From assembly GCA_963833195.1 (NCBI GenBank), contig CAWHXF010000027.1, positions 4,402,001 to 4,466,000 on the forward strand: a stretch of DNA of 64,000 nucleotides, in the 5' to 3' direction. This DNA is from Granulosicoccus sp963833195 (GTDB taxonomy: Bacteria > Pseudomonadota > Gammaproteobacteria > Granulosicoccales > Granulosicoccaceae). The notes under the pieces are model-generated. The model saw nothing but the letters and a program-made list of their open reading frames with translations. It did not search any database and had not been told where the DNA came from. Shown here piece by piece: positions 17,456 through 26,600 of this stretch. Numbering within the stretch: the first letter of the stretch is position 1; every line of letters begins with the position of its first letter. Position numbers and translations under genes: made by a program.

Positions 17456-18010
17456 ATGCAAGCCACCGGCGACGACCTCCGAGCCCTGCGCCGCACCCGC
17501 GGCCTGACCCTCGCCGAGGCGGCCGGGCGCGTGGGCCGCTCGATCGGCTGGCTCTCGCAGGTCGAGCGCGGCCGATCCACGCCCGAGCCCGACGACCTCG
17601 CCCGCCTCGCCGACGCCCTGGAGGCCCCGCTCTCTTTGCTCGCGCCCCGCGGGCCCGAGGCCGAGCGGGGACGCGTCGTGCGCGCCGCCCACCGCCGCCC
17701 GCTCGGCGAGCGCGTGCCCGGCCTCGCCGAGTACCTGCTGAGCCCGGACCTCACGGACGGCTTCGAGGTCATCCACTCGACCTTCGCCCCCGGCGCGCGG
17801 CGCGACGAGCCGGTGCGCCGGGACACCACCGAGATCGCCCACCTCGTCTCCGGCCGCCTCGAGCTCACCATCGACGGCGAACCGTTCACCCTCGAGCCCG
17901 GCGACACCGCGCGCATCCGGAACGTCCCCTTCACGTGGGCCAATCCGTTCAATGCGCCCGCCGTGGCGCTGTGGACCATCACCCCCGCCATCTACACCCA
18001 GGACCGCTGA
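17456..18010 (+). CDS. XRE-family regulator with C-terminal cupin domain
   Basis: A 184-residue transcription factor. The Cro-like helix-turn-helix spans residues 5-60 (LRALRRTRGLTLAEAAGRVG; GWLSQVERGRSTPEPDDL). The cupin barrel covers about 95-180, with IAHLVSGRLELTIDGEPF and LEPGDTARIRNVPFTW. This architecture senses small metabolites and commonly controls amine or amino-acid catabolism genes. It is transcribed with the FAD oxidoreductase that follows: its TGA shares a base with the next ATG (TGATG at 18008-18012). Coupling to that enzyme suggests that its ligand is the enzyme's substrate or product. The palindrome before the gene is the likely operator. Confidence 0.88.
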   Translation: MQATGDDLRALRRTRGLTLAEAAGRVGRSIGWLSQVERGRSTPEPDDLARLADALEAPLSLLAPRGPEAERGRVVRAAHRRPLGERVPGLAEYLLSPDLTDGFEVIHSTFAPGARRDEPVRRDTTEIAHLVSGRLELTIDGEPFTLEPGDTARIRNVPFTWANPFNAPAVALWTITPAIYTQDR

Positions 18011-20400
18011 TGCTGGATCAGGCCCGTATCGTCATCATCGGAGGCGGCGCCGTCGGCTGCTCCGCGCTCTGGCACCTCGCGAAGATGGGGCGGACCGATG
18101 CGCTGCTGCTCGAGCGCAACGAGCTGACCGCAGGCTCCACCTGGCACGCCGCCGGCAATTGTCCGACCTTCTCCACGTCCCTCGGGATGATGAAGCTGCA
18201 GCGCTACTCGGCCGAGCTCTACCGACGACTCGAGGACGAGACGCGCACCCCCTTCACCTACAACGTCTCGGGCTCGGTCCGCCTCGCCCACACCGAGGAC
18301 CGGATGCGCGAGTTCGAGCACGTCAGGAGCTGGGGCCGGCGCCACGACATGCCGGTCGAGATGATGAGCGTGGCGGACATCAAGGCTGCCTACCCCTTCA
18401 TCGAGACCCACGATCTCGTCGGCGGCTTCTGGGACGCGCACGACGGCGACGCCGATCCCGCGAGCCTGACCGGCGCGTTCGCCGCCGGCGCCCGGAAGCT
18501 CGGCGCCCGCATCCGCCGCCACACCGCCGTGACCGGCATCCGCCGCGAGGGCGACGAGTGGGTGGTCGAGACCGAGCACGGGGACGTGCGCTGCGAGAGC
18601 GTCGTCAACGCGGCCGGCTACTACGCGCAGCGGGTCGGCGCATGGTTCGAGCCCTTCGGTGCCCGCCGCGTGCCGATGTGCGTGCTCCAGCACCAGTACA
18701 TGCTGACCGAGGAGATCCCGGAGATCGAGGCGTGGAGCCGCGAGAACGGGCGCAAGGTGCCGCTGCTGCGCGACCCCGACGTCTCGTACTACCTGCGTCA
18801 GGAGAAGGCCGGGCTGAACCTCGGCCCCTACGAGCGCGGCGGCCAGGGCGCGTGGATGCACCCGGAGAAGGACGGCGGCATGCCCGAGGACTTCAGCTTC
18901 CAGCTCTACCCGGACGATCTGGAGCGGCTCGAGCCCTACATCGAGGACGCCTGCGCGCGCGTGCCGCTGCTCGGCGAGGTCGGCATCTCCAAGGTCATCA
19001 ACGGCCCGATCCCCTACGCCCCGGACGGCCTGCCGCTGATCGGGCCGATGCCGGGCGTGCCGAACGCCTTCGAGGCCTGCGTCTTCACCTTCGGCATCGC
19101 CCAGGCGGGCGGGGCGGGGAAGGTGCTGGCCGAGTGGATCGTCGAGGGCGCGCCCGAGTGGGACATGTGGGCGGTCGACCCGCGCCGCTACGGCGGGCAC
19201 CTGTCGCAGGCCGCGGTGAACGCCCGGGGCCTGCAGGTCTATCGCCACGAGTACGCCGTCCACCACCCGAACCATGCGTGGCCGGCGGGACGGGATCTGC
19301 GCTTGTCGCCCGTGGACGATCGCGTCCGCGCCGCCGGGGGCCAGATGGGCAGCTTCGGCGACTGGGAGCGGGCGCTGTGGTACGCGCGCCCCGGGGATGA
19401 CACCTCGGAGGCGGCCTCCGAGACGTGGGATCGGCACGGCCCGTGGTGGAATGCCGTGGCCGAGGAGTGCGCCGCCGTGCGCGACGCCGTGGGCGTGATC
19501 GACATCTGCGGCTTCACGCGCGTCGAGCTCGACGGCGCCGGCGCGGCCGACTGGCTCGAGTCGAAGATCGCCGGGCGATTGCCGAAGCCCGGCCGCGTCG
19601 GTCTCGCCTACTTCCCCGACCATCGGGGCCGTTGCCTGACCGAGATGAGCGTGCTGCGCCACGGTGCCGAGCGCTTCACCCTCGTCACGGCCGCCGCCGC
19701 CCAGCTCCACGACCGCGACTGGCTCGCCGCGACCCTGCCTGACGGCGTGCGCCTCGAGGACCGCACCGACGAGCACGATGCCCTGCTCGTCACCGGCCCC
19801 GAGGCTCGCGCCCTGCTGGAGCGGGTGGGCACCGACCACGACCTGTCGAAACCGTGGTTGACCCACGGCCCGGCCACCGTCGCGGGCCGGCCGTGCACGC
19901 TGGCGCGCGTCAGCTTCGCGGGCGAGCTCGGCTGGGAGATCCACGCCGCCAACGAGCACGTCCCGGCGCTCTGGGACGCCGTCGTCGGAGCGGGCGCGAG
20001 GCCCTTCGGCATGATCGCGCTGGACTCAATGCGGCTGGAGAAGGGCTGGCTCGCGTGGAAGCGGGATCTGTCCACCGACTACACGCTCGAGGAGCTCGGG
20101 CTCGCGCGCTTCATGCGCGACCCCGGTCCGGACCCGGAGCGCCGGCTGACCCTGCTCGCGCACGAGGGCGCACACGATCCGCTGCCCATGGCGAACGTCC
20201 TTCACGACGGCGCCATCGTCGGCGAGGTGACCTCCGCGGCCTGGGGCCACCGGAGCGGCAGGGCGATCGCCCTGGCGATGCTGCCGGCGAAGCTCGCCGA
20301 GGGCGCGGACCTCCTTCTCGACGTGTTCGGCGAAGCGGTGCCCGCGACGGTGCTCCCTGGCCCCGTCTGGGACGCCGACTTCACGAGGATCCGCGCGTGA
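18010..20400 (+). CDS. GcvT-type FAD-dependent oxidoreductase (dimethylglycine/sarcosine dehydrogenase-like)
   Basis: A 796-residue two-domain enzyme. The N-terminal DAO domain has the dinucleotide fold VIIGGGAVGCSALWHLA and the SGSTWHAAG-like segment (AGSTWHAAGN, near 42-50) whose His carries covalent FAD in this family. The FAO_M linker follows at about 370-425. The C-terminal GcvT-like aminomethyltransferase domain begins near 430 and includes GFTRVELDG and GELGWEIH. Such enzymes demethylate dimethylglycine or sarcosine-type methylamines and pass the methylene group to tetrahydrofolate. The exact substrate is not readable. It is coupled to the XRE-cupin gene before it and followed by the remains of a paralogue. 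Confidence 0.9.
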   Translation: MLDQARIVIIGGGAVGCSALWHLAKMGRTDALLLERNELTAGSTWHAAGNCPTFSTSLGMMKLQRYSAELYRRLEDETRTPFTYNVSGSVRLAHTEDRMREFEHVRSWGRRHDMPVEMMSVADIKAAYPFIETHDLVGGFWDAHDGDADPASLTGAFAAGARKLGARIRRHTAVTGIRREGDEWVVETEHGDVRCESVVNAAGYYAQRVGAWFEPFGARRVPMCVLQHQYMLTEEIPEIEAWSRENGRKVPLLRDPDVSYYLRQEKAGLNLGPYERGGQGAWMHPEKDGGMPEDFSFQLYPDDLERLEPYIEDACARVPLLGEVGISKVINGPIPYAPDGLPLIGPMPGVPNAFEACVFTFGIAQAGGAGKVLAEWIVEGAPEWDMWAVDPRRYGGHLSQAAVNARGLQVYRHEYAVHHPNHAWPAGRDLRLSPVDDRVRAAGGQMGSFGDWERALWYARPGDDTSEAASETWDRHGPWWNAVAEECAAVRDAVGVIDICGFTRVELDGAGAADWLESKIAGRLPKPGRVGLAYFPDHRGRCLTEMSVLRHGAERFTLVTAAAAQLHDRDWLAATLPDGVRLEDRTDEHDALLVTGPEARALLERVGTDHDLSKPWLTHGPATVAGRPCTLARVSFAGELGWEIHAANEHVPALWDAVVGAGARPFGMIALDSMRLEKGWLAWKRDLSTDYTLEELGLARFMRDPGPDPERRLTLLAHEGAHDPLPMANVLHDGAIVGEVTSAAWGHRSGRAIALAMLPAKLAEGADLLLDVFGEAVPATVLPGPVWDADFTRIRA

Positions 20401-20895
20401 GCTCGCCGACTCCGCCCACCACGGCCCGCGTCGTCGTCGTCGGTGGCGGCGTCATCGGCTGCTCGGTCGCCCATGACCTCGCGTAAATTGCTTCGTCACG
20501 GAGGCGATCCCGGATCTGGGTGCCTTGCCCGTGCTGCGCCTCTCCGACGAGTGCGCCTACTACAACGAGGACGCGGGCAAGCTGCTGCTCGGCGCGTTCG
20601 AGCCGGTGGCGAAACCCCGGGCCCCGATCCCGGGGGACTTCGAGTTCGACCAGCTCCCCGAGGACTTCGACCACTTCTCCTGCGCGACGGCGAAATGGTC
20701 GGGCATCTGAGCTCGGGCGGCTACGGCCAGGCGCTCGGCGCTGCCGTGGGGCTCGGCGACGTGCCGTGCCGGGGCGAGACCGTCGCGGAGCTTCTCGCCA
20801 GCCGGTGGGAGATCGAGATCGCCGGGGCCCGGGTGACGGCCGAGGTGTCGTCGCGACCCATGTACGACTCCGCCGGGGAGCGGATGCGCGGGTAG
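20397..20895 (+). pseudogene. Second GcvT-type FAD oxidoreductase, reduced to three pieces
   Basis: GTG 20397 overlaps the TGA of the previous gene and starts a second DAO domain, ARVVVVGGGVIGCSVAHDLA, that hits TAA after 29 residues. A middle piece follows at about 20490-20710 (LPVLRLSDECAYYNEDAG, KLLLGAFEPVAKP, DQLPEDFDHF), which in intact relatives lies some 260-320 residues into the DAO domain. In another frame the extreme C-terminus follows: VGHLSSGGYGQALGAAVGL ... PMYDSAGERMRG, ending TAG 20893-20895. Roughly 650 residues are missing through two internal deletions. The region is a relic of a tandem duplication of the preceding gene type. Confidence 0.75.
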
Positions 20896-20933
20896 CGATC
20901 CGGCTCCGACGCCCGCGATCCCGTTCGACGCCC

Positions 20934-23280
20934 TTACCGGAAGTCCCGCGAGCCGTAGACGATCGCGCCGGCACTCTCGGAGAAGACCTGCGGCAGGGCG
21001 AAGTCGTCGACGCCGTCCCCGTCGAAGTCACCGATCGCGACGGCCCCCGTGCGCACCCCGTCGGTCAGCACGAGAGGGAAACCCGGCTGGGCCCGGAGGT
21101 TTCCGACCGAGAGCGGATCGGGCGCGTCGATCAGTCGGTAGCCTCTGTCCGGCACGATCGGGTCCGTCACCGTCGGCAGCTCCAGTCGGCGGCCGGCGCG
21201 GCCGTACAGAACGAGCAGCGTCGTCTGATTGCGCGTGACGAGGGGATCCGAGACCGCCCCGCGCGGCATGGTGGTGTACACGATCGCGAGATCGGCGAGC
21301 CCGTCGCCGTTGACGTCCCCGATCGGCACGAAGCCGTCGATCTGCGCCGAGTAGATGAAACTCCTGTTGAGCGCGTCGATCTGCGGTGCCGAGATCAGCT
21401 CGCCCACGCTGTCGATCTGTCCGAGCGGCACCGACCCCGGCAGAGCGTCCGAGCCGTACACCACGTAGAGGCCCCCCGGCCCGGCGCGATCGGGAAAAAA
21501 CGTCGGATCGGCCAGCATCGCGAAGTCGTCGAAGCCGTCGCCGTCCAGGTCGCCGACGCCGGAGACGACGGAACCGATCTCCTGGTTGGGGGCCGAAGCC
21601 GGAGAACACGGCACCCTCGCCGATTCCAATGTCGTCGACGCTCCCGTAGTCCTCGAGCCCGCCCTGCTGGCCGTAGAGCACCCAGACGCGTCCGGCGCGC
21701 TCGCTGCTGCCGACCGTCACTTCCGGTTCGGCCCCGATCAGGTCCGCGACGCCGTCGCCGTTGAAGTCGCCGCCCGCTAGCGCCCGTTCCGCGGAAGGCG
21801 GCACCCGGTACCCGCCGGTCATCGACGTCTCCCGTGGATCGAGCACGGTGGCGCCCCGTGCGCGCCCGGGCAGGACGAAGGCGGCGCGCCCGTCCTCGTT
21901 CTCATCCTCGGTGAACAGCACGTCCGCCAGACCATCGCCGTCGACGTCGCCGAGCGCGCCGATGTCCAACACAGGTTGCGTGACGACGAGGCCCCGCTCG
22001 GGCGCGAACCGCTCGCTCCCGAGCTCGATCGCGTCCGCCTCGTCCGGGCGGTCGGGCAGGGGCGCGCCCGGGGCGAAGCGGACCGTCACGCTGGCCGGGG
22101 GGGACTGGCTGTTCCCGTCGAACGCGACGATGTCGAACGTGAAGTCGTTCCCACCGACGAACCACTCGAAGTAGTAGCTCGTCCGCCGGGTCGTCTCGAA
22201 GACGAAGCCGTTGCGCTGGACCTCGTAGCGCAGGCCCGGCGTCGCGCCCCGGTCCTAGAACAGCGCCGCTTGCCTGGGCATCCCCGGGACCGGCCGATAG
22301 ACCTCGACACGCGGGTTCTCCGGTGCCGCAGGAACCGACTCGGGCGGCGGTCTCTCGCCATCGGTGCGCACCTCGATGCGCGACGGTGCGGAGCGGCGCC
22401 CGTCCGTGTCGATCGCGATGACCTCGAACACGTAGTCGGTGCCGGCGACGAGCGTGTTCGTGGAAAAACCGTAGACGAAGCCGATGTCCGGGCCGATGGT
22501 GTCGATCACCTGACCGTCGCGACGGATCTCGTAGCGAAAGTCGAGCTCGGCCTGCTCCCGCCGCCACTCTAGCCTGACCGCGCGCTCCGATTGAACCTTG
22601 GCGGTGAGCTCCGCCGGGGGCCGGGGCCCGTCTGCCGCGGGCGTGGTCGAAGGGTCGTCGCCGTCGGTGCGCACCGCGATCGAGGACGGCGCCGAGCGGC
22701 CTCCGTCCCGCCCGATAGCGACGACCTCGAACGCGTAGTCGGTCCCGGCGGCGAGATCGCGGGTGTAGTAGCTGACGCCGTCGGTCGTGCCCACGACCTC
22801 GCCGTCGCGCCGGATCTCGTATCGAAGGGCGAGCTCGGCCGGTTCGCGCTTCCAGAACAGCTCGGCGGAGCGCTTCGAGTAGACGTCCGAGCGCAGCTCG
22901 TCGGGCGCCTCCGGCCCGCCACTCGGCGGCGCCGGGGTCGTGCCGCCGCCGAGCATCGTCCTCGCCACGCTCGAGCGTTGCCCGGCGTTGTCGATCGCGA
23001 CGACGGTGGATGTGTAGGGGGTGTCCGGCTGCAGCGAGGGGTCGTAGAAGCTCAGCGCATCGCGGATGCCCAGACTCCGCCCGTTTCTAGTGATCTCGTA
23101 GCCGCGCACGGCGCCGCGATCGTCGGTCGAGCGCTCCCAGAAGAGCTCGCCGCCGGCCTTGTCGTAGAGCGTCGCGCGGAAGTTGTCCGGTTGGATCGGC
23201 GGGGCGTCCGCCGACTGCGCCGAGACCGGGTTCGCGGCGGCTACTGACAGCGCGACGAGCGCGACGGCGATACGGGCCAT
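20934..23280 (-). pseudogene. Exported FN3-like/FG-GAP repeat protein, broken by a TAG and a frameshift
   Basis: Reading from ATG 23280: a signal peptide (MARIAVALVALSVAAANPVSAQ), then repeated fibronectin-III-like units each carrying a LFW or LEW core (GGELFWERS; AELFWKREP; RLEWRREQA) and TDYVFEVIAID strands. A fourth unit follows. Next come FG-GAP/VCBS calcium-loop repeats (GDVDGDGLADVLF; GDFNGDGVADLIG; GDLDGDGFDDFAM; GDVNGDGLADLAI; GDFDGDGVDDFAL) forming a beta-propeller. TAG at 22257-22255 replaces the conserved Trp of the fourth FN3 core (ALF-stop-DRG). A G5 run at 21588-21592 shifts the frame. Corrected, one secreted adhesin-like protein of about 780 residues would result. Its partner is unknown. 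Confidence 0.75.
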
Positions 23281-23588
23281 GGTTCGAACCGTTCAACGGG
23301 GCAACGGAAACGCTAGCACGCGGGCGACGTCCTGCCGCCAGTCATATGACCGTCGATCGCGGCTCACTCCCGGCGGCCTGTCAACCGCCAGGCGACGGCC
23401 GTTGGCGGCCATCGACTTCGCAGCGGTCGGAACGCTCGAATCGTGTCGCGACATGCGCCGAGGTCGTTGCTGGAGCAGGCGCGACCCCGTACGCACCGAC
23501 GGCAGGAAGGAACGACAACCGCCCGTGGTCCGGCAGGATCGGTCCGTGCGAGCCTGGTGGTCGAGCTCGACGCGGAGTTGCCGCGCTC
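23281..23588. other. Gap between the FN3/FG-GAP gene and IS66
   Basis: This stretch should contain the promoter of the leftward FN3 gene. The short palindrome GGTTCGAACC lies at its start. No convincing gene, RNA or repeat was found. A short plus-strand frame ending LVVELDAELPRS at the IS border may be the stub of a gene cut by the insertion, but this is too short to judge. Confidence 0.4.
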
Positions 23589-24946
23589 GTGACTACTCAG
23601 TGGGCCTGGGTGACCGACCCTTCTGACGGATCGAACGCACGCCCCGCGAGCGCGTCCGCCAGCGCACCCATCACGTTGCGGCCCCGCTTCTTCGCCGTCG
23701 AGATGTAGCCCCGGATGCGGCAGAACACCTCCGCTCCGCGCTGCGAACGGAAGCAGCCCGACACCTTCTGCTTGACCTTGATCATGCGCACGTCTCGTTC
23801 GGCCAGGTTGTTGTCGAAGGGGCGCTCGAAGTCGTAGACGAACCCCAGCGCCTCGGGCATGAAGTCCGTCAGCCGCGCGTGCAGGTTCACCGCCTTGTGG
23901 CGCTTGCCCCGACCCTTCGCGTCCGCTGGCGGCGCAGGGCCACCCGGCAGCTCCGCACAGCCCTTCTTCAGGATCCGCCGGTAGCGGCGCTCGATCCGGT
24001 CGATGCTGCGCTCGTCGAGTCGGGCAAGCCCTGCCGCCTTCGCCGCCTCCACCTCGCGGTGGGTCTCCACCAGAGCCCGGATCAGCCGCTTCGCCCAGGC
24101 TTGCCCGTACTGCTCGTGCACGTACACGAGCTCCCGGATGTGGTGGGCGTTACAGAGCACGTGCAAGAGCCCCTCGACGGCGAAGTACGGACCCCAGTGG
24201 TCGTGCACCGCCTAGCCCTTGTAGCCCTCGAGCACGCGCATCGCCTCGATGCCGCGCTTGCCGTGGATCAGGTAACAGGTGACGAACACGGTGCTCGCCA
24301 CGTGCAGCCAGTGCAGCTTGCCGCCTACGCGCACTCCCGACTCGTCGAAGTGGGCCGCGGGGGCCGTACGCAGCGCGGCGATCGCATGGATCTCGAAGTC
24401 CTCGAGCCGATCGCTGCAGCGCACCAGCAGGTTATCGAGCGTGCCTTGGCTGATGGTCAATCCGTACAGATCGTTGAGCGCCTCGGCCAGCCGCGCCATC
24501 GGCACCAGCTGGTACTCGGCCAGATACACCACCGTGGCGTGCAGCCGGGGGCCGTACTGCACCGGACGGGTGACCCCGTCTGGGAAGGCGCCGCTCGTGC
24601 ATGTCCCGCACGCGCGGCGGCGCACGATCGCGCAGTGCTCGGTAACCTCGACGGCTACGGGCGGGAGGTCGAACACCTGTCGGCGCCGCACGCCGGCTAC
24701 CGTGGCGCCATCGAGCAAGGCGCCGCACCGGCCGCAGTGCACGGACTCGCGATCCACACGGTGATCGAGCTCGCCGACCCGCTTCTCGAGCCGCACGACG
24801 GCGCCGTGCAGAAAGACGATCAGATCGTCCTTCTGCGCGTGGTCGAGGCTACGGAAGTTGCCGGGGAGCGGCTCCACGAGCGGACGCTATCCTGCGCCGG
24901 TGCGGGTGTCCAGCGGCGTCTCGGGCATGGGCCGCTGAGTAGTTAC
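23589..24946 (-). mobile_element. IS66-family insertion sequence, 1358 bp
   Basis: Terminal inverted repeats are visible: GTGACTACTCAGTGGGCC from 23589 inward, and on the other strand GTAACTACTCAGCGGCCC from 24946 inward (15 of 18 identical). They bracket a single tnpC-type transposase. tnpA and tnpB are absent, as in the transposase-only IS66 subgroup. The 8-bp flanks (CCGCGCTC and CGTGGAAG) do not match, so there is no target duplication; either the copy is old or one flank was deleted. Its right end cuts an antitoxin gene. Confidence 0.85.
23597..24877 (-). pseudogene. IS66 transposase (TnpC type) interrupted by TAG
   Basis: From ATG 24877: helical N-terminal segment, zinc-binding HCGRCGALL and CGTCTSG, then the DDE catalytic domain. 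DDE residues are inferred in AAHFDESGVRVGG, AVHDHWGPYF and the late NNLAERDVRMIK. The C-terminal GCFRSQRGAEVFCRIRGYIST is typical. The frame stays the same throughout, but codon 24214-24212 is TAG exactly where relatives have Trp or another large residue (GYKG-stop-AVHDHW). A single G-to-A change in TGG explains it. Without readthrough the transposase is cut between its first and second catalytic residues. Total length would be about 426 residues. Confidence 0.85.
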
Positions 24947-24947
24947 C

Positions 24948-25040
24948 GTGGAAGTGCTCATGGATATGCCTGACGTCGGCGAAGACGCGGACTTCGTCCG
25001 CGTGCAGGACGATGACGGGCACCATCTTTTACCTGATTGA
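24948..25040 (+). pseudogene. Antitoxin C-terminal stub cut by IS66
   Basis: Directly after the IS66 right end, GTG 24948 opens a frame of 30 residues: VEVLMDMPDVGEDADFVR, then a charged tail and TGA 25038-25040. MPDVGEDADF is the typical C-terminal text of Phd/VapB antitoxins, the part that wraps the toxin. It overlaps the toxin start by 29 bases, as intact pairs do. The DNA-binding half is gone, and upstream the frame meets a stop inside the IS terminal repeat. Confidence 0.6.
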
Positions 25041-25443
25041 TACCAACGTCCTCAGCGAACTGCGCAAGCATGGGAGCGCCAACCCGGGTGTCATTCGCTT
25101 CTTCGAACAGACGCTGGAAGACGAGACGACTCGCTACGTGTCGGTCATCACGATCGGCGAGCTTCGCCGTGGCATCGATCTGCTCAGACATCGGGATGAC
25201 TCGCCGAAGGCCGAACTACTCGAGACGTGGCTGACGTCGGTACTCGACGACTACGGCGATCACCTCCTCGATCTGGATCGCCATGCCGCGGAGCTATGGG
25301 GGAGGCTGCGCGTGCCAGCGCAGGAGAATTCGATCGACAAGCTCATCGCCGCGACCGCGCTGATCGGTGGGCTGACCGTCGTGACGCGAAACGTCCGCCA
25401 CTACCAGTCCAGTGGCGTGCCGGTCATCGATCCGTTCTCCTGA
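25012..25443 (+). CDS. PIN-domain toxin, VapC/FitB type
   Basis: A 143-residue ribonuclease of the type II toxin class, complete in length. The acidic PIN residues are visible as Asp10 in YLIDTNVLSEL, Glu in ITIGELRRGI near residue 50, and Asp in NSIDKLIAATAL near 108, with TRNVRHY in the last strand. VapC toxins cut tRNA or rRNA unless bound by their antitoxin. The antitoxin gene just upstream has been truncated by IS66, leaving only its toxin-binding tail. Either the toxin is not expressed, it is neutralised by the stub or another antitoxin, or it is inactive despite intact motifs. Confidence 0.9.
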   Translation: MTGTIFYLIDTNVLSELRKHGSANPGVIRFFEQTLEDETTRYVSVITIGELRRGIDLLRHRDDSPKAELLETWLTSVLDDYGDHLLDLDRHAAELWGRLRVPAQENSIDKLIAATALIGGLTVVTRNVRHYQSSGVPVIDPFS

Positions 25444-25665
25444 ATCGAAGACGGATGTCCGAAGACGCGAGACGGGATCCGGGACACGCGCGGAAGCCTC
25501 GACGTGCTCGCAGCCGATGGCGTCGAGGCGTTCGTCCACGACCGGCCGCTGCTGCGCTGGCTGTCGCTCGCGCAAGTTCGTCGCGCGGATTCGAGGCACG
25601 CCCCTGCGACGTGGACGCAACGCGTGGGCCGGCGCGAGCGCGTCCTCGAACCGGTGCGCGCTCGC

Positions 25666-26289
25666 TCAGCCCGGCTCGGCGGCCGTGCCGCGCGAAATCG
25701 CCGGCCGATAGTGTCGCCAGAGGCGCCAAGCCTCGAGCACCGCGAGCGGCACGAAGTGCACGAGAGCGGGTCCGGTTTCGTGAGCGACGAACAGCCAGTG
25801 GGCGAACGTGGCGACGGCGGCGAGGTAGACGAAGCGCTGCAGCGTCTTCCAGCGACGTCCGAGGCGACGCACCGAGGCGTCGTTCGAGGTCACGGCGAGC
25901 GGCACGAACACCACGAAGGCGAGCCAGCCGGTCCAGATGCCGAGCTCGGCGAACTGGGCCGCGGCCGCCGATAACGATCCGAGATCGACGAGGTAGTAGA
26001 GCGTGTGCAGCGCCGCGTAGCCGAACGCGGCGACGCCGAGGTAGCGCCTGCGGCGCATCAGCCAGCGCAACCAGCGGGCCGCGGGGAAGAGCTCGCGCAG
26101 CGGCGTTAGCAGCATCGCCACGATCATCATGCGCGCCGCGAACTCGCCGGTCGGGTGAAGCAGCGGCTCGAGATCTTCGCCGGCGAAGGCGCCGGCGAGC
26201 AGGCCGAACGAGGGCAGAGCCAGTACCAGCCAGAACGTCGCGGGGTGGTTCCAGATCCGGCGCGCGCGGCCCGGTACGTTCGTGTTCAT
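25666..26289 (-). CDS. MsrQ-like ferric-reductase-type heme membrane protein
   Basis: About 207 residues with six hydrophobic helices and the ferric reductase-like transmembrane domain. Likely heme ligands are the His residues in YAALHTLYYLVDLG (near 100) and TFAHWLFVAHETG (near 160-170). MsrQ takes electrons from quinol to the periplasmic methionine-sulfoxide reductase MsrP. No msrP is adjacent; instead an EF-hand protein gene lies upstream on the same strand. ATG 26289 starts just before a hydrophobic segment with positive N-flank (RARRIWNHP). The conserved GEFAARMMIVAMLLTPLR supports MsrQ membership, but the partner protein remains unknown. Confidence 0.75.
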   Translation of the reverse strand: MNTNVPGRARRIWNHPATFWLVLALPSFGLLAGAFAGEDLEPLLHPTGEFAARMMIVAMLLTPLRELFPAARWLRWLMRRRRYLGVAAFGYAALHTLYYLVDLGSLSAAAAQFAELGIWTGWLAFVVFVPLAVTSNDASVRRLGRRWKTLQRFVYLAAVATFAHWLFVAHETGPALVHFVPLAVLEAWRLWRHYRPAISRGTAAEPG

Positions 26290-26511
26290 CGATTGGGGTC
26301 CTCTGTGTGGGAATGAGGGCGCGGCAAGGGTGATATCGACGGCGTACGGTCGCGCGCCGTGGTAATGATCGGGTCGAGATGCGCGGACAACGTGCACCCG
26401 TGGCGACGCGATCGTGCAAGGGGGGCTCGGGGTCGGCCACGCTTCACGGTGCCGTCCCGTTCGCCGAACGGAACGGACCGCGTCGCCGCGCGGCCCGGAT
26501 CCGCCGGTGCC

Positions 26512-26600
26512 GCGCGATCCGATCAGATCATGCGATCGGCGCGCTCGCCCCCGCCGCGCCGCCCGCCGCGTCGCTCGCCGCGCTCCTCGCGCATCTGGTC
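26512..26600. repeat. Direct repeat copy 1 (3' end of the EF-hand gene)
   Basis: About 89 bases that recur at 28404-28492 in the same orientation with roughly nine in ten bases identical. It encodes the basic tail of the EF-hand protein and its stop codon. Confidence 0.75.

Noticed and set aside
23279..23294. tRNA-like T-arm (GGTTCGAACC)
   Set aside because: No acceptor, D or anticodon stem is found around it; it is a short palindrome near the start of the FN3 gene.
20934..24877. TAG recoded as tryptophan
   Set aside because: TAG ends several intact genes of the window at family-expected C-termini (aminotransferase, sensor kinase, YHYH lipoprotein), so general recoding is unlikely. Mutation or read error explains the two cases better.
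25490..25600. Fragment resembling a solute-binding domain (VEAFVHDRPLLRW)
   Set aside because: Only about 15 residues match and the frame continues without homology; too short to call.
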